Shown here: in pieces, positions 1-10,846 of the stretch | How positions within the stretch are numbered: the stretch's first letter is position 1 | Layout: each line of letters begins with the position of its first letter | From: Caldicellulosiruptor morganii | GTDB taxonomy: Bacteria > Bacillota > Thermoanaerobacteria > Caldicellulosiruptorales > Caldicellulosiruptoraceae | Direction: 5' to 3' | DNA: 64,000 nt | NCBI RefSeq assembly: GCF_026810225.1 | Contig: NZ_CP113865.1 | Location: 1,074,001 to 1,138,000 of the forward strand | Notes under the pieces: model-generated | Told to the model about the DNA's origin: nothing | Seen by the model: the letters and a program-made list of their open reading frames with translations, nothing else | Databases searched by the model: none | Made by a program: the position numbers and the translations under genes

Positions 1-2
1 CC

Positions 3-33
3 AAAACACCCTTTTTAAAAGGGTGTTTTTTTA
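3..33 (+). terminator. Rho-independent terminator of a gene beyond the left edge
   Basis: A 13-bp inverted repeat (AAAACACCCTTTT at 3-15 and its complement at 17-29) is followed by a T run. No gene precedes it in the window, so it should end a plus-strand transcript that starts outside. Confidence 0.8.
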
Positions 34-186
34 TAGACAGTAACTGCAATATGTAATATAATTTTAAGTGAAAGATTCATATCATTTAGAATTGTGTTGT
101 GTTTTTGCTAAATGTAAATATGTAGTAATTTTGGAAGCAAGTTGGTACTTCAAAGTAATGGATTGTAAAAAGCGGGAGGAAGTCTT

Positions 187-1860
187 GTGAATAGTCAAAA
201 AATAGCTATCGAAAGAGAATACATAAAAGTTTCATGGTTTTTGATAGGTGCGATAGTTATTTACCTGGTTTTTGATAGACTTGTAATTGAAAAGGCAAAT
301 AATTTCTCTTCATTTTCTGACTGGCTTGTACCGTTTATATTCTTGCTTGTTTCAGTATGTTATAACTTTTTCAAACAATGGCTTTTTGATAGTAATACTG
401 AGCTTGGCGAGGAAATTTACAGGTATCTTAAATTTTTTGAAGTTCTAAATTTTGTTTTTTTCTTTGGATATGAAAGATTATTTGATCTGATGTTTGTTGT
501 ATCTCTAATATTTCTATTTTATCTTGGAAAAATTAAAATAAGAGGTATTAAGCAAATAGTATTGGCTTTAATTTTTTCTTATGTTTTCTTTATACTGCTT
601 GACTTTTTGTCTAAAGATATAAGCATGGAGGTTTTAAAGAATTTATTTTACATACTCTTTTATATTTTCTGGATTTACAACATTGAAAAATTCGAACTTG
701 TTGACAGAACTTCTGTGTATGTTTCTGAAGCCCGTGCGCAGGAGATGGAAGAAAAATTAAATAATCTTATAGAATCAAATAAAGCAAAGGATACAAAGAT
801 AAAGGAGTTAGAGAGGGAAATAAGCTATCTCAGGGAGGTAAATAAAAGATTAAATATTTCGCTTGGGGAGTTTTTCAATCTTCAGGAGATTAGTAAAATA
901 ATAACTCAAATTTTGGATACCAATGAATTATTAAAATTTGTAAACGATGTGTTAATTGGTGTAACAGGAGTTGACAAAAGTTCAATTCTACTTTTTAACA
1001 GGGATAAAACAGAGCTGTATGTTGCATTCTCAAATCTTTCTGAAAGTGATCAAAAAGAGAGTTTTAAACAGGAGAATATTCAGTGGCTTAAAAATGTTGC
1101 ATTGAATTGCGAAAATGGATATAGAAATAGGGTAAATCCCAAAGAGTGTCCTTTTATTGCTGGAAGAGCTACAAAATCAATTATGTATGCATCTCTGTCA
1201 ACTAAAAACGATAAATATGGGATTATATTGCTTGAGCATGTATTTGAGGATATCTTTACAGAAGATAATCTGAGGTTTTTGACTTCTATTGCCGCTCAGG
1301 TTTCAATTGCATTGGAGAACTCAAGTTTATATCAACAGATGAGAAGTATGGCAATGGTTGATGGTCTAACCGGTGCATATAACAGAATCTATCTGTATGA
1401 AGTTTTGGAAACCGAGATTGAGAATTCTAAAGGCAGGTATCCTATCAGTATTGCGCTATTTGATGTGGACAATTTCAAAAAACTTAATGACACATATGGA
1501 CATTTGTTTGGCGATAAAGTACTCCAGACAATTGTAAAAGTTGCAAAAGAAAAGATTAGAAAAGGGGATATTATAGCAAGATATGGTGGTGAAGAGTTTA
1601 TAATTGTGTTTACTCATCTTGAAAGTTCAGAGGCATACAAGGTTGTTGAGAGAATCAGGAGAGCAATTGAGAATGAAACCATAGAGGACAATCTTGTCCA
1701 AACAAAAGTTACGGTTAGCTTTGGAATAGCTTCTTATCCCGCTCATGCCCAGAATGTTAAAGATTTAATAAAATCTGCTGATATGGCAATGTATCGAGCA
1801 AAAAGCAGTGGTAAGAACTGTACTGTAATCTACAATAAGGAAATGGGGATGAAAATATGA
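187..1860 (+). CDS. Membrane-bound GAF-GGDEF diguanylate cyclase
   Basis: Likely makes cyclic di-GMP from two GTP at the membrane. The 557-residue protein has about five hydrophobic segments in residues 15-165, a charged coiled coil (about 180-225), a GAF-like sensor domain (about 230-385) and a C-terminal GGDEF domain. The active-site motif GGEEF is intact at 467-471. An RxxD product-inhibition site (RKGD, 458-461) lies five residues before it, so feedback inhibition by c-di-GMP is expected. The GTG start is preceded by GGGAGGA at a good distance. The ligand of the GAF domain cannot be told. Its last bases overlap the nrdR start (ATGA), so the two are probably co-transcribed. Confidence 0.9.
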   Translation: MNSQKIAIEREYIKVSWFLIGAIVIYLVFDRLVIEKANNFSSFSDWLVPFIFLLVSVCYNFFKQWLFDSNTELGEEIYRYLKFFEVLNFVFFFGYERLFDLMFVVSLIFLFYLGKIKIRGIKQIVLALIFSYVFFILLDFLSKDISMEVLKNLFYILFYIFWIYNIEKFELVDRTSVYVSEARAQEMEEKLNNLIESNKAKDTKIKELEREISYLREVNKRLNISLGEFFNLQEISKIITQILDTNELLKFVNDVLIGVTGVDKSSILLFNRDKTELYVAFSNLSESDQKESFKQENIQWLKNVALNCENGYRNRVNPKECPFIAGRATKSIMYASLSTKNDKYGIILLEHVFEDIFTEDNLRFLTSIAAQVSIALENSSLYQQMRSMAMVDGLTGAYNRIYLYEVLETEIENSKGRYPISIALFDVDNFKKLNDTYGHLFGDKVLQTIVKVAKEKIRKGDIIARYGGEEFIIVFTHLESSEAYKVVERIRRAIENETIEDNLVQTKVTVSFGIASYPAHAQNVKDLIKSADMAMYRAKSSGKNCTVIYNKEMGMKI

Positions 1861-2318
1861 GGTGTCCTTACTGTGGATATGAAGACAGCAAGGTTGTTGA
1901 TACAAGACCTGCTGATGAAGGAAGGACAATAAAAAGAAGAAGAGAGTGCTTAAAGTGTCAGAGGCGATTTACAACTTTTGAAAAAGTAGAAAGACAGCCT
2001 GTTTTGGTTATTAAAAAAGATAATCGCCGTGAAGAGTTTGATAGAAGCAAGATTCTGAACGGGATTATAAAAGCATGTCAGAAAAGACCTGTATCTGTTG
2101 AGCAGATGAACAAAATAGTGGATGAGATTGAAAACGAGATTTATAACTCCATGAGAGATGAAATCTCATCAAGGGAAATAGGCGAGATGGTTATGGAAAA
2201 GCTAAAGAAGCTTGATGAGATATCCTATGTACGCTTTGCATCTGTTTACAGGCAGTTTAAAGATATAAATACCTTTATAGAAGAGCTTCAGAAACTTTTA
2301 ACAGAAAAGATAGAATAA
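1857..2318 (+). CDS. nrdR: Transcriptional repressor NrdR
   Basis: Global repressor of ribonucleotide reductase genes that senses ATP/dATP. The protein is 153 residues, the normal family length. Residues 1-45 form a zinc ribbon with Cys3, Cys6, Cys31 and Cys34; residues about 49-139 form the ATP-cone domain. The start codon overlaps the stop of the upstream cyclase by 4 bp, suggesting translational coupling. No ribonucleotide reductase gene is in the window, so its targets lie elsewhere. Confidence 0.95.
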   Translation: MRCPYCGYEDSKVVDTRPADEGRTIKRRRECLKCQRRFTTFEKVERQPVLVIKKDNRREEFDRSKILNGIIKACQKRPVSVEQMNKIVDEIENEIYNSMRDEISSREIGEMVMEKLKKLDEISYVRFASVYRQFKDINTFIEELQKLLTEKIE

Positions 2319-2396
2319 TCTTGAGAAAAAGTGAGAAAAATAAATATTGAATGTAGAAAATTAAAAAAAATCATGAAATTTGGTCAAATTTGAGAG

Positions 2397-2424
2397 TTGA
2401 GATGAGTGTGAAAAAAAGTATAAT
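2397..2424 (+). promoter_or_regulatory. Sigma-A type promoter of hsp20-clpB
   Basis: TTGAGA at 2397-2402 and TATAAT at 2419-2424 are 16 bp apart. Transcription would start near 2431, so the first CtsR operator (2435-2451) covers the first transcribed bases. Confidence 0.7.
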
Positions 2425-2434
2425 AGTAATTGAA

Positions 2435-2451
2435 AGTCAAAGATAGTCAAA
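2435..2451 (+). promoter_or_regulatory. CtsR operator 1
   Basis: AGTCAAAGATAGTCAAA is a perfect match to the CtsR heptad direct repeat (RGTCAAA-NAN-RGTCAAA). It lies just after the -10 hexamer and should block initiation of the hsp20 transcript when CtsR is bound. Confidence 0.9.
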
Positions 2452-2462
2452 ATCAAATACAG

Positions 2463-2480
2463 GTGGCGATGATTCGCCAC
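2463..2480 (+). other. Hairpin in the hsp20 leader
   Basis: GTGGCGA (2463-2469) and TCGCCAC (2474-2480) are perfect inverted arms around a 4-nt loop, lying between the two CtsR sites in the predicted 5' untranslated region. It lacks a proper T run (TTTAAAA follows), so it is more likely a leader structure than a terminator. Confidence 0.6.
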
Positions 2481-2497
2481 TTTAAAAAACTTTTAAA

Positions 2498-2514
2498 AGT
2501 CAAAAAAAGTCAAA
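2498..2514 (+). promoter_or_regulatory. CtsR operator 2
   Basis: AGTCAAAAAAAGTCAAA is a second perfect CtsR repeat. Its last base touches the ribosome binding site AAGGAGG (2514-2520) of hsp20. Centres of the two operators are 63 bp apart, about six helical turns. Confidence 0.88.
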
Positions 2515-2530
2515 AGGAGGGTGATGTAAG

Positions 2531-2977
2531 ATGTTAAGAGACATTGTTCCATTTGGAAGAAGACCATTTGACATCATGAGAAAGCTTGAAAGAGAGCTTT
2601 TTGACATTGACGATTGGTTTGAAGATTTTTTTGCTCCGTTTGAAAAGGGCTCAAGATTCATGAGAACAGACATCAAAGAAACAGAAAATGAATATATTAT
2701 TGAAGCTGAGCTTCCAGGGGTTAAAAAAGAGGACATCAAGATAGAGCTTTATGACAATAAACTCACTATAAAGGCAGAAACTAAGAAAGAGGAAAAAGAA
2801 GAGAGAGAAAACTTTATAAGAAGAGAAAGAAGGTATGGTGCATTTAGCAGAACATTCTACCTTGACAATGTCAAAGAGGATGGTATAAAAGCAAAATACG
2901 AGGACGGAATTTTGAAGATTATACTTCCCAAAGAGAAGCCATCAAAGCCAGATGTTAGAACAATTGAAATTGAATAA
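2531..2977 (+). CDS. Small heat shock protein, Hsp20 family
   Basis: ATP-independent cytosolic chaperone that holds unfolding proteins. The 148-residue protein has a short N-terminal region rich in Phe and Arg, an alpha-crystallin domain (about residues 42-135, beginning at the RTDIKETENEY segment) containing the conserved ELPGVKKEDI strand and the EDGILKIILPK strand, and a C-terminal tail. A strong site (AAGGAGG) precedes the ATG. It is the first gene after a promoter with two perfect CtsR boxes, so strong heat induction is expected. A terminator follows, with clpB just beyond. Confidence 0.95.
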   Translation: MLRDIVPFGRRPFDIMRKLERELFDIDDWFEDFFAPFEKGSRFMRTDIKETENEYIIEAELPGVKKEDIKIELYDNKLTIKAETKKEEKEERENFIRRERRYGAFSRTFYLDNVKEDGIKAKYEDGILKIILPKEKPSKPDVRTIEIE

Positions 2978-2982
2978 AAAGG

Positions 2983-3020
2983 CAATCAGGGAAGGATGGA
3001 AACCTTCCCTGATTGTTTTG
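2983..3020 (+). terminator. Terminator or attenuator between hsp20 and clpB
   Basis: A 13-bp perfect stem (CAATCAGGGAAGG and its complement, 2983-2995 and 3003-3015) with TTTTG after it. Only 33 bases remain before clpB, and no promoter is visible there. clpB is therefore probably reached by read-through, which would set a high hsp20 to clpB ratio. Confidence 0.8.
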
Positions 3021-3053
3021 TATAAAGTTCATTGAATGTGAGGTGAGATATAT

Positions 3054-5648
3054 ATGAATATGGAAAGATTTACCCAGAGTTTACAATCGGCTCTTTTAGA
3101 TGCACAAAATACCGCTATATTGTACAAACATCAGGAGATAGGGATAGAACATTTGCACTATGCGCTTATCAACGAAGATGACAAATTAATTCCCAAAATA
3201 CTTAAAAATATGGCTGTAAATATAGACGTGTATAAAAAAGACATAGAAGACCAGCTGAGAAAGATTCCAATGGTATATGGGCCCGGCGCTTCAACTGTGT
3301 ATGTGAATAGATTTTTAAACGAGATATTGCTAAGAGCAGAAGAAGAGGCAAAGAAGTTTAAGGATGAGTATATCAGTGTTGAGCACGTATATCTTGCGAT
3401 GATAGATTATGATCATCCTTCCACTAAGTCTATATTCAGAAAGTATGGGATTAACAGAGAGAAATTTTTGCAACAACTTTACAGGATAAGGGGAAATCAG
3501 AGGATAACAAACCCAAATCCTGAAGAAGTTTATGAGGTTTTGAAAAAGTATGGTAGAGACCTTACTGACCTTGCAAGGAAAGGCAAACTTGACCCTGTTA
3601 TTGGCAGAGATGAGGAGATAAGAAGAGTAATTCAGATTCTTTCAAGAAGAACGAAGAACAATCCTGTCTTGATTGGAGAACCGGGGGTTGGAAAGACAGC
3701 TATTGTAGAAGGGCTTGCTCAGAGAATTGTCAAAGGTGATGTTCCAGAAGGGTTAAAAGACAAAACCATCTTTGCACTTGACTTGGGTGCACTGATAGCT
3801 GGTGCAAAATACAGGGGAGAGTTTGAGGAAAGGTTAAAAGCAGTTTTGAACGAAATTACGGCATCCGAAGGTAGAATAATCCTGTTTATTGATGAGATTC
3901 ACAACATAGTCGGTGCGGGAAGAGCGGAAGGTGCAATGGATGCAGGGAATCTTTTGAAACCTATGCTTGCAAGAGGAGAGCTGCACTGTATAGGGGCAAC
4001 CACCATTGATGAGTACAGAAAATATATTGAAAAAGACGCAGCATTGGAAAGAAGATTCCAGCCTGTGTTGGTAAATCCGCCATCTGTAGAAGATACAATT
4101 TCCATCTTAAGAGGGCTTAAAGAAAGATTTGAGATTCATCATGGTGTCAGAATCACAGACGATGCTCTGATTGCTGCTGCAAAGTTATCTGATAGATACA
4201 TCACTGATAGATTCCTGCCAGACAAGGCAATTGACCTGATTGATGAAGCTGCTGCACTTTTAAGAACAGAGATTGATTCTATGCCTACAGAACTTGATGA
4301 GATTACAAGAAAGATTATGCAGCTTAAGATTGAAAAGAATGTATTGCAAAAAGAAGAAAACCCGAGTGCAAAACAAAGATTGGAGGAGATAGATAAAGAA
4401 ATTGCGGAGCTTAACGACAGAGCAAATAAGCTTTCAGCGCAGTGGGAATATGAAAAAGAACTCATCAAAGAAATAAGAAGAATAAAAGAAGAAATAGAGA
4501 ATGTAAAAATTCAAATAGAAGAAGCAGAGAGAAATTATGACTTAAATAAGCTTTCTGAACTAAAATATGGAAAACTGTTAGAACTACAGAAAATGCTTGA
4601 CCAGAAGCGTCAGGAATTAGAGAAGATACCTTCTGAAAAAAGACTATTAAAAGAGGAAGTTACCGAAGAGGAAATTGCTAAAATAGTATCAAAATGGACA
4701 GGTATTCCTGTTTCAAAGCTTGTTGAAACAGAAAGACAGAAGATTTTAGAGCTTGATAGAATCCTTCACAGAAGAGTTGTTGGGCAGGATGAAGCAATTG
4801 AAGCAGTTTGCGATGCTATAATGAGAGCACGAGCTGGAATAAAAGACCCGCGAAAGCCGATTGGAACATTTTTGTTTCTGGGACCAACCGGTGTTGGTAA
4901 GACAGAGCTTGCACGAGCTTTGGCTGAGGCTTTATTTGACTCAGAAAATAATATGATAAGAATTGATATGACAGAATACATGGAAAAGCACTCTGTCTCA
5001 AGGCTCATAGGAGCACCACCCGGATATGTGGGGTATGAAGAAGGAGGGCAACTAACAGAGGCTGTCAGAACAAAACCTTATTCAGTGGTTTTGTTTGACG
5101 AGATTGAGAAAGCGCATCATGACGTATTTAATATACTGCTTCAGATAATGGATGATGGAAGACTTACAGATTCAAAGGGCAGAACGGTTGATTTTAAAAA
5201 TACTATAATAATAATGACTTCAAACCTGGGCAGCGAATATCTCTTGAATGCGAATATCTCAAACGGTGAAATAGATGAAAACACAAGAAAACTAATAGAC
5301 AGGGAGCTCAAAACTCACTTTAGACCGGAGTTTTTAAACAGGCTTGATGAGATAATAATATTTAAACCTCTCACAAAAGAGCAGGTAATAAAAATTATTG
5401 ACCTCAGAGTAGCTGAGATTCAGCAAAGACTTATTGAAAAAGGAATTTCGATTGTTCTCACACAGAAAGCAAAGAAATATGTAATGGAAAATGCGTTTGA
5501 CATAAACTTTGGCGCAAGACCAATAAAGAGGTTTTTGCAAAAAAATGTTGAAACATTAATTGCAAAGGAAATTTTAAAGGGTACCATTAAAGAAGGAGAT
5601 ATTATTACTATTGATGTTGACAGTGGCAGGTTTGTAATAACAAAGTAA
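3054..5648 (+). CDS. clpB: ATP-dependent disaggregase ClpB
   Basis: Hexameric AAA+ unfoldase that pulls proteins out of aggregates, usually with DnaK and Hsp20. The 864-residue protein has the Clp N-domain (1-145), AAA-1 with Walker A GEPGVGKT (208-215), a long coiled-coil M domain (about 400-530) and AAA-2 with GPTGVGKT, as expected for ClpB rather than the shorter-linker ClpC. Two in-frame ATGs lie at 3054 and 3060; GAGGTGAG suits the first. It follows hsp20 without its own visible promoter, so control by CtsR at 2435-2514 is inferred. Confidence 0.95.
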   Translation: MNMERFTQSLQSALLDAQNTAILYKHQEIGIEHLHYALINEDDKLIPKILKNMAVNIDVYKKDIEDQLRKIPMVYGPGASTVYVNRFLNEILLRAEEEAKKFKDEYISVEHVYLAMIDYDHPSTKSIFRKYGINREKFLQQLYRIRGNQRITNPNPEEVYEVLKKYGRDLTDLARKGKLDPVIGRDEEIRRVIQILSRRTKNNPVLIGEPGVGKTAIVEGLAQRIVKGDVPEGLKDKTIFALDLGALIAGAKYRGEFEERLKAVLNEITASEGRIILFIDEIHNIVGAGRAEGAMDAGNLLKPMLARGELHCIGATTIDEYRKYIEKDAALERRFQPVLVNPPSVEDTISILRGLKERFEIHHGVRITDDALIAAAKLSDRYITDRFLPDKAIDLIDEAAALLRTEIDSMPTELDEITRKIMQLKIEKNVLQKEENPSAKQRLEEIDKEIAELNDRANKLSAQWEYEKELIKEIRRIKEEIENVKIQIEEAERNYDLNKLSELKYGKLLELQKMLDQKRQELEKIPSEKRLLKEEVTEEEIAKIVSKWTGIPVSKLVETERQKILELDRILHRRVVGQDEAIEAVCDAIMRARAGIKDPRKPIGTFLFLGPTGVGKTELARALAEALFDSENNMIRIDMTEYMEKHSVSRLIGAPPGYVGYEEGGQLTEAVRTKPYSVVLFDEIEKAHHDVFNILLQIMDDGRLTDSKGRTVDFKNTIIIMTSNLGSEYLLNANISNGEIDENTRKLIDRELKTHFRPEFLNRLDEIIIFKPLTKEQVIKIIDLRVAEIQQRLIEKGISIVLTQKAKKYVMENAFDINFGARPIKRFLQKNVETLIAKEILKGTIKEGDIITIDVDSGRFVITK

Positions 5649-5697
5649 GGACTATCTCAGATAAATTAGAAAAGATGAGATAGTCCTTATTTTTTGT
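5649..5697 (+). terminator. Terminator after clpB
   Basis: GGACTATCTCA (5649-5659) pairs with TGAGATAGTCC (5676-5686), followed by a T-rich run. It starts directly after the clpB stop codon. Confidence 0.85.
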
Positions 5698-5818
5698 TTG
5701 CTTTTATTTATTTTGAAAATTATTAAATATTACAATATAATAACTTAAAAAGCTTGTAACTTTTTAATTCATTTATATTCTCTAATATGTATATCATCAG
5801 GAAGGATGGTAGATTGGG

Positions 5819-7120
5819 ATGATTTGGTCAGAATATGAAAAATTAAACAGAAAACAATTTGAAGAACTACAGCTTGAAAGACTTAAAAGGACGGTAGAAA
5901 GGGTTTATGAAAATGTTCCCTTTTACCGTAAAAAGTTTGATGAGATTGGAGTAAAACCCCATCACATCAAAACTCTCAAAGATATACAACTCCTCCCCTT
6001 CACAACAAAAGATGATTTAAGGGAAAATTATCCATATGGGCTCTTTACTGTTCCACTTACAAAGATTGTCAGAGTCCATGCCTCATCAGGCACAACTGGT
6101 AAACCTACCGTTGTTGGCTATACAAAGCATGATATGGAAGTTTGGACAGAGGTTGTTGCACGAATTGTCACAGCATCAGGTGTAAGGGAGCATGACATTG
6201 CCCAGATAGCATTTGGTTATGGGCTTTTTACAGGAGCTTTTGGACTTCATCAGGGATTAGAGAGAGTAGGTGCAACTGTAATTCCCATTTCAAGTGGTAA
6301 TACGGAAAAGCAGCTTATGGTAATGCAGGATTTCGGCGCGACAGTTTTGGTCTGTACGCCATCATATGCACTTTACATGGATGAGGTTGCAAATGAACTT
6401 AATATTGACAGGTCAAAACTCAAACTCAGGTTGGGGCTTTTTGGAGCAGAAAGCTCAACTGTAGAGATGAGAAGGGAAATAGAAAAGAAGTGGGGGCTTT
6501 TTGCTACCGAAAACTATGGTCTTTCTGAGATAATTGGTCCAGGTGTATCAGGTGAGTGTGAATATAGAGAAGGACTTCATATAAATGAAGACCATTTTTA
6601 TCCTGAAATTATAAACCCACAAACCGGTGAAGTTTTGCCGGAGGGTGAAACAGGAGAGCTTGTTCTGACAACACTTACAAAAGAAGGTATGCCACTTATA
6701 AGGTATAGAACAAGAGACATTACCTCATTGATTTATGAGCCATGCAAATGTGGAAGAACAAATGTCAGGATGACTTCTGTGAAGGGTCGCACCGATGATA
6801 TGCTAATTATCAGAGGTGTAAATGTATTTCCTTCGCAAATAGAAAGTGTTTTAATGGGGATTGAGGGAATTGGGCCCCACTATCAGCTGGTTGTTACAAA
6901 AAAAGGATACTTGGATGATTTGGAAGTACATGTTGAACTTGTAGATGGAAGACTTTTAGAAAGGTATGCTGAGCTTGAAAAGCTGGAGAATAAAATAAAA
7001 CACAGAATTTATACAGTATTAGGATTAAATGTAAAAGTAAAATTGGTAGAGCCCAAGACTCTGGAGAGGACAACAGGAAAAGCCAAAAGGGTTCTGGATT
7101 TGAGGAATCAGAGCAACTAA
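5819..7120 (+). CDS. paaK: Phenylacetate-CoA ligase-type enzyme, copy 1
   Basis: AMP-forming adenylating enzyme that joins aryl-acetates to CoA, or works with IorAB in the opposite direction. The 433 residues are a normal PaaK length. The AMP-binding loop SSGTTGKP is at 89-96, the [10 protein letters not shown] segment is in the middle, and the C-terminal domain begins near [16 protein letters not shown]. Where PaaK proteins usually read GAEPW, this copy reads GAESS, so substrate choice may differ. It precedes iorAB, and a second copy follows them, suggesting a role in aromatic amino acid fermentation or uptake of aryl acids. Confidence 0.88.
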   Translation: MIWSEYEKLNRKQFEELQLERLKRTVERVYENVPFYRKKFDEIGVKPHHIKTLKDIQLLPFTTKDDLRENYPYGLFTVPLTKIVRVHASSGTTGKPTVVGYTKHDMEVWTEVVARIVTASGVREHDIAQIAFGYGLFTGAFGLHQGLERVGATVIPISSGNTEKQLMVMQDFGATVLVCTPSYALYMDEVANELNIDRSKLKLRLGLFGAESSTVEMRREIEKKWGLFATENYGLSEIIGPGVSGECEYREGLHINEDHFYPEIINPQTGEVLPEGETGELVLTTLTKEGMPLIRYRTRDITSLIYEPCKCGRTNVRMTSVKGRTDDMLIIRGVNVFPSQIESVLMGIEGIGPHYQLVVTKKGYLDDLEVHVELVDGRLLERYAELEKLENKIKHRIYTVLGLNVKVKLVEPKTLERTTGKAKRVLDLRNQSN

Positions 7121-7147
7121 AAAAAACAAAACTGGAGGATGAGACTG

Positions 7148-8881
7148 TTGAGGCGACTTATGCTTGGTAACCAGGCTGTTGCCAGAGGATGTTTTGAAGC
7201 AGGTGTTAAGGTTGCAACTGCTTACCCTGGCACACCATCTACAGAGATTACTGAGTACATATCAAACTACAATGAAATTTACTGTGAATGGGCACCAAAT
7301 GAAAAGGTGGCGTTAGAGGTTGCAATTGGAGCTTCTATCTATGGTAAAAGAGCAATCTGTTCAATGAAGCATGTGGGTTTGAATGTTGCAGCAGACCCAC
7401 TTTTCACAGTATCTTATACAGGGGTCAATGCCGGGCTTTTAATAGCTGTTGCTGATGACCCCGGTATGCACTCATCGCAAAATGAACAGGACACAAGGAA
7501 TATTGCAAAGGCAGCGAAGGTGCCAGTGTTAGAGCCTGCTGATAGCCAGGAGTGTATTGATTTTGTAAAAAAGGGTTTTGAGATTAGCGAAAAGTATGAT
7601 ACTCCTGTAATATTACGTCTTACAACAAGGGTTTCACACTCTCAATCGGTGGTGAAAGAAGGTATAAGGGAAGAAGTGGATTATGAGTACAAAAAAGACA
7701 TACAAAAATATGTCATGATGCCAGCAATGGCAAGGAAAAGGCATGAGGTTGTTGAAAAGAGATTAAACGATCTAAGAGAATTTGCAGAAGGGACTGATTT
7801 GAATAGAATTGAAGAAGGGAAAACAAATCTTGCCTTTATTGCAGCGGGTATAGCTTATCAGTATGTAAAAGAAGCATATCCTGATGCCTGGGTTTTAAAA
7901 CTGGGTATGGTGTGGCCACTTCCTAAGAAATTAATTATGGATTTTTGTAGCAGATTTGAAAAAGTATATATTGTTGAAGAGCTTGACCCATTTTTGGAAG
8001 AGAACATAAAAGCAATGGGTATAGCAAATATAGTAGGTAAAGAAGTTTTTAAATTAACGGGTGAATATTCACCTTCGTTTATAAAATCAGCAGTTGAAAA
8101 GATATATACTGAAATACCATACAGTATAGCGCAGCAGATTCCGCCAAGGCTTCCTGTACTGTGCCCTGGTTGCCCTCACAGAGGGATATTTTATACACTG
8201 AGCAAAATAAAAGATATAATCATCACAGGTGATATAGGCTGTTACACCCTGGGTGCTCTTTCCCCTTTCAACGCTATGGATACATGCGTCTGTATGGGTG
8301 CAAGTGTTGGAATGGCTCATGGTATTTCAAAAGCATCAAATAATGGTAAAAAAGCTGTTGCGGTTATAGGTGACTCCACCTTTGTTCACTCGGGGATAAC
8401 AGGTATTATTGATGCTGTTTATAATAAGTCTGATATTATTGTGTTAATTCTGGGTAATTCTACAACTGGAATGACAGGACATCAAGACCATCCTGCAACA
8501 GGGTATACTATAAGAGGAGAAGAGACTTATAAACTTGATCTATTGAATCTTTGTAAAACTATAGGATGTTCGGTTGTGGAGGAAATAAATCCTTATAATA
8601 TTAATGAAAATCTCAATAAGATAAATGAACTACTAAAAGTCCCTGGTGTTAAGGTTTTAATTGCCAAAGCACCCTGCAGACTTCACAAAAGGTATAAATA
8701 TACCACTTTAAAAAGGTATGTTGACAAAACCAAATGCAAAAATTGTAAATTATGCTTGAGTCTGGGGTGTCCTGCGCTATCGCTAAAGGATATACCTGTA
8801 ATTGATCAAAACCTGTGCCTTGGATGCGGGATGTGCGAAAGTGTTTGCAGATTTGGAGCAATCAATAGTGTAAAGGAGTAA
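7148..8881 (+). CDS. iorA: Indolepyruvate ferredoxin oxidoreductase, alpha subunit
   Basis: Oxidatively decarboxylates aryl pyruvates to aryl-acetyl-CoA, reducing ferredoxin. The TPP-binding core contains the GDIGCYTLG segment, and the C-terminus carries two 4Fe-4S ferredoxin motifs (CKNCKLC and CLGCGMCESVC). The frame opens with ATG at 7139, but that codon touches the ribosome site GGAGG (7134-7138). TTG at 7148 has correct spacing and gives the family-like N-terminus MRRLMLGNQ, so I use it (577 residues). It lies in an operon with two paaK genes and iorB. Confidence 0.93.
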   Translation: MRRLMLGNQAVARGCFEAGVKVATAYPGTPSTEITEYISNYNEIYCEWAPNEKVALEVAIGASIYGKRAICSMKHVGLNVAADPLFTVSYTGVNAGLLIAVADDPGMHSSQNEQDTRNIAKAAKVPVLEPADSQECIDFVKKGFEISEKYDTPVILRLTTRVSHSQSVVKEGIREEVDYEYKKDIQKYVMMPAMARKRHEVVEKRLNDLREFAEGTDLNRIEEGKTNLAFIAAGIAYQYVKEAYPDAWVLKLGMVWPLPKKLIMDFCSRFEKVYIVEELDPFLEENIKAMGIANIVGKEVFKLTGEYSPSFIKSAVEKIYTEIPYSIAQQIPPRLPVLCPGCPHRGIFYTLSKIKDIIITGDIGCYTLGALSPFNAMDTCVCMGASVGMAHGISKASNNGKKAVAVIGDSTFVHSGITGIIDAVYNKSDIIVLILGNSTTGMTGHQDHPATGYTIRGEETYKLDLLNLCKTIGCSVVEEINPYNINENLNKINELLKVPGVKVLIAKAPCRLHKRYKYTTLKRYVDKTKCKNCKLCLSLGCPALSLKDIPVIDQNLCLGCGMCESVCRFGAINSVKE

Positions 8882-8888
8882 TGCTGCG

Positions 8889-9482
8889 ATGAAAGAAAGT
8901 GTCAATATATTAATAGTTGGAGTTGGAGGACAGGGGAATATTTTGTTTAGCAAGATTTTAGGAGATGTATTTTTAAACACAGGATATGATGTGAAAATAT
9001 CAGAGGTCCATGGTATGGCTCAGAGAGGAGGAAGTGTGGTAACATATGTAAAAGCAGGTAGGAAGGTGTTTTCACCACTTATAGATAAGGCGGAAGCTGA
9101 TTATATAATTGCATTTGAAAAGTTGGAGGCTTTGCGGTGGATTGAATTTCTAAAGAAAGAGGGGTTTTTGATTTATTCCGATTATGAAATTCCTCCAATA
9201 GGTGTTATTACCGGGATGTATGAATACCCCGATGTTGATAAGATTGTGAAACAGCTTGGAGTAAAGTTCTGTAAAATTGATATTCTCTCTTTGCTCAGCA
9301 AAGCAGGGAATCCACGTGTTCAAAACACTGTAATGCTGGGTGTATTTAGCAAGTTCATGGAAATAGAAGAAAACTTTTTTAAAAAGGCTATAGAGAATAA
9401 TGTAAGGTCAGAATTTGTTGAGATAAATCTCAGAGCGTTTGAAATTGGCAGAAGTGTAGATTTAGGTGAGGTGAGGATTTGA
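8889..9482 (+). CDS. iorB: Indolepyruvate ferredoxin oxidoreductase, beta subunit
   Basis: Small (gamma-domain) subunit of the aryl-pyruvate oxidoreductase. The 197-residue protein begins with the characteristic [11 protein letters not shown] loop and has the HGMAQRGG motif. AAAGGAG lies within the end of iorA, giving tight coupling (7 bp between stop and start). The next paaK starts one base after its stop codon. Confidence 0.93.
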   Translation: MKESVNILIVGVGGQGNILFSKILGDVFLNTGYDVKISEVHGMAQRGGSVVTYVKAGRKVFSPLIDKAEADYIIAFEKLEALRWIEFLKKEGFLIYSDYEIPPIGVITGMYEYPDVDKIVKQLGVKFCKIDILSLLSKAGNPRVQNTVMLGVFSKFMEIEENFFKKAIENNVRSEFVEINLRAFEIGRSVDLGEVRI

Positions 9483-9483
9483 T

Positions 9484-10785
9484 ATGAGATACTGGGATGA
9501 GCATATGGAGTGTATGGACAGAAGTACATTACAGGAGATTCAATTGAAAAGATTGATAGAGACGGTTAAAAGAGTGTACACAAGCGTACCATATTACAGA
9601 AATAAGATGCAAAAGTTAGGACTTATTCCCGAAGACATAAAAGACCTAAATGATTTACAAAAACTCCCATTTACAACCAAACAGGATTTAAGAGACAACT
9701 ATCCTTATGGGCTTTTTGCAGTACCATTGAGTGAAATTGTGAGAATTCACGCATCATCCGGTACCACGGGAAAACCCACCGTTGTGGGATATACAAAACA
9801 TGACATTGGTATATGGTCTGAGGTTATGGCAAGAACACTTGTTGCAGCAGGGGCTGACAAGCATTCTTTTGTTCAGATTGCATATGGTTATGGACTTTTT
9901 ACCGGCGGACTTGGAGTACATTATGGTGCAGAGAGAATAGGAGCTTCTGTTATTCCAATTTCGTCTGGTAACACAAAAAGGCAGATTCAACTTATGGTTG
10001 ACTTTGGAACAACACTTTTGGCTTGTACGCCATCTTATGCACTCTATCTTGCTGAAACAATGGAAGAGATGGGCGTAGACAAATCTCAGCTAAAGCTCAA
10101 ATCAGGTGTATTTAGAGCAGAGCCTTGGTCTGAAAATATGAGAAAAGAAATAGAATCAAAGCTGAATATAAAAGCATATGATATTTATGGACTTTCTGAG
10201 ATAATTGGACCGGGGGTTGCTTATGAGTGTGAATACCAGTGCGGTATGCATATAAATGAAGATCATTTTCTCCCTGAAATAATAAACCCTGAAACGGGTG
10301 AAGTATTGGGAGAAGGAGAGTATGGAGAGCTTGTATTTACCACAATAACCAAAGAAGGGCTCCCCCTTATTAGATATAGAACAAGGGATATAACAGCTCT
10401 TCACTATGAAAAGTGCAGATGCGGTAGGACATTTGTCAGAATGGAAAAGGTAATTGGTAGAACCGATGATATGATAATAATAAGAGGTGTGAATGTATTT
10501 CCTTCTCAGATAGAAAGTGTTTTGCTTGAACTTGGAGAAGTAGAACCACATTATCAATTGATAGTTGACAGGGTCAATAACCTTGATGTCTTAGAAGTTC
10601 TGGTTGAAGTTTCTGAGAGGATGTTCTCGGATGAGGTTAAAAAATTGGAGCAGCTTGAGAAGAAAATAACAAAAGCAATTGAAGATACACTTGGAATTTC
10701 TGTTAAGGTAAGACTTGTTGAACCAAAAACAATTGAGCGTAGTGAAGGAAAAGCAAAAAGAGTAATTGACAGGAGAAAGATATAA
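9484..10785 (+). CDS. paaK: Phenylacetate-CoA ligase-type enzyme, copy 2
   Basis: Paralog of the gene at 5819, same length (433 residues) and same overall motifs: SSGTTGKP (91-98), [10 protein letters not shown] and the C-terminal [16 protein letters not shown] segment. It keeps the AEPWSE stretch typical of PaaK, but has Arg where a Gly is common just before it (FRAEP). Its start follows iorB directly with GGTGAGG upstream. The pairing with iorAB suggests interconversion of aryl-acetyl-CoA and free acid linked to ATP/AMP, an inference from context. Confidence 0.9.
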   Translation: MRYWDEHMECMDRSTLQEIQLKRLIETVKRVYTSVPYYRNKMQKLGLIPEDIKDLNDLQKLPFTTKQDLRDNYPYGLFAVPLSEIVRIHASSGTTGKPTVVGYTKHDIGIWSEVMARTLVAAGADKHSFVQIAYGYGLFTGGLGVHYGAERIGASVIPISSGNTKRQIQLMVDFGTTLLACTPSYALYLAETMEEMGVDKSQLKLKSGVFRAEPWSENMRKEIESKLNIKAYDIYGLSEIIGPGVAYECEYQCGMHINEDHFLPEIINPETGEVLGEGEYGELVFTTITKEGLPLIRYRTRDITALHYEKCRCGRTFVRMEKVIGRTDDMIIIRGVNVFPSQIESVLLELGEVEPHYQLIVDRVNNLDVLEVLVEVSERMFSDEVKKLEQLEKKITKAIEDTLGISVKVRLVEPKTIERSEGKAKRVIDRRKI

Positions 10786-10846
10786 ATAAAAAGGGGTATT
10801 AATAATTTAGTAGGAGAAGTTTAAAGAAATTCAGGAGGGTTTAAAA

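Noticed and set aside
2463-2490. Terminator in the hsp20 leader
   Set aside because: The 7-bp stem is followed by TTTAAAAAAC rather than a T run, so termination is unlikely.
8087-8320. Minus-strand open frames inside iorA, clpB, miaB, phoR, hisF and similar genes
   Set aside because: They are shadows of strongly coding plus-strand genes, with no ribosome sites and Cys/Ser/Leu-rich text typical of antisense frames.
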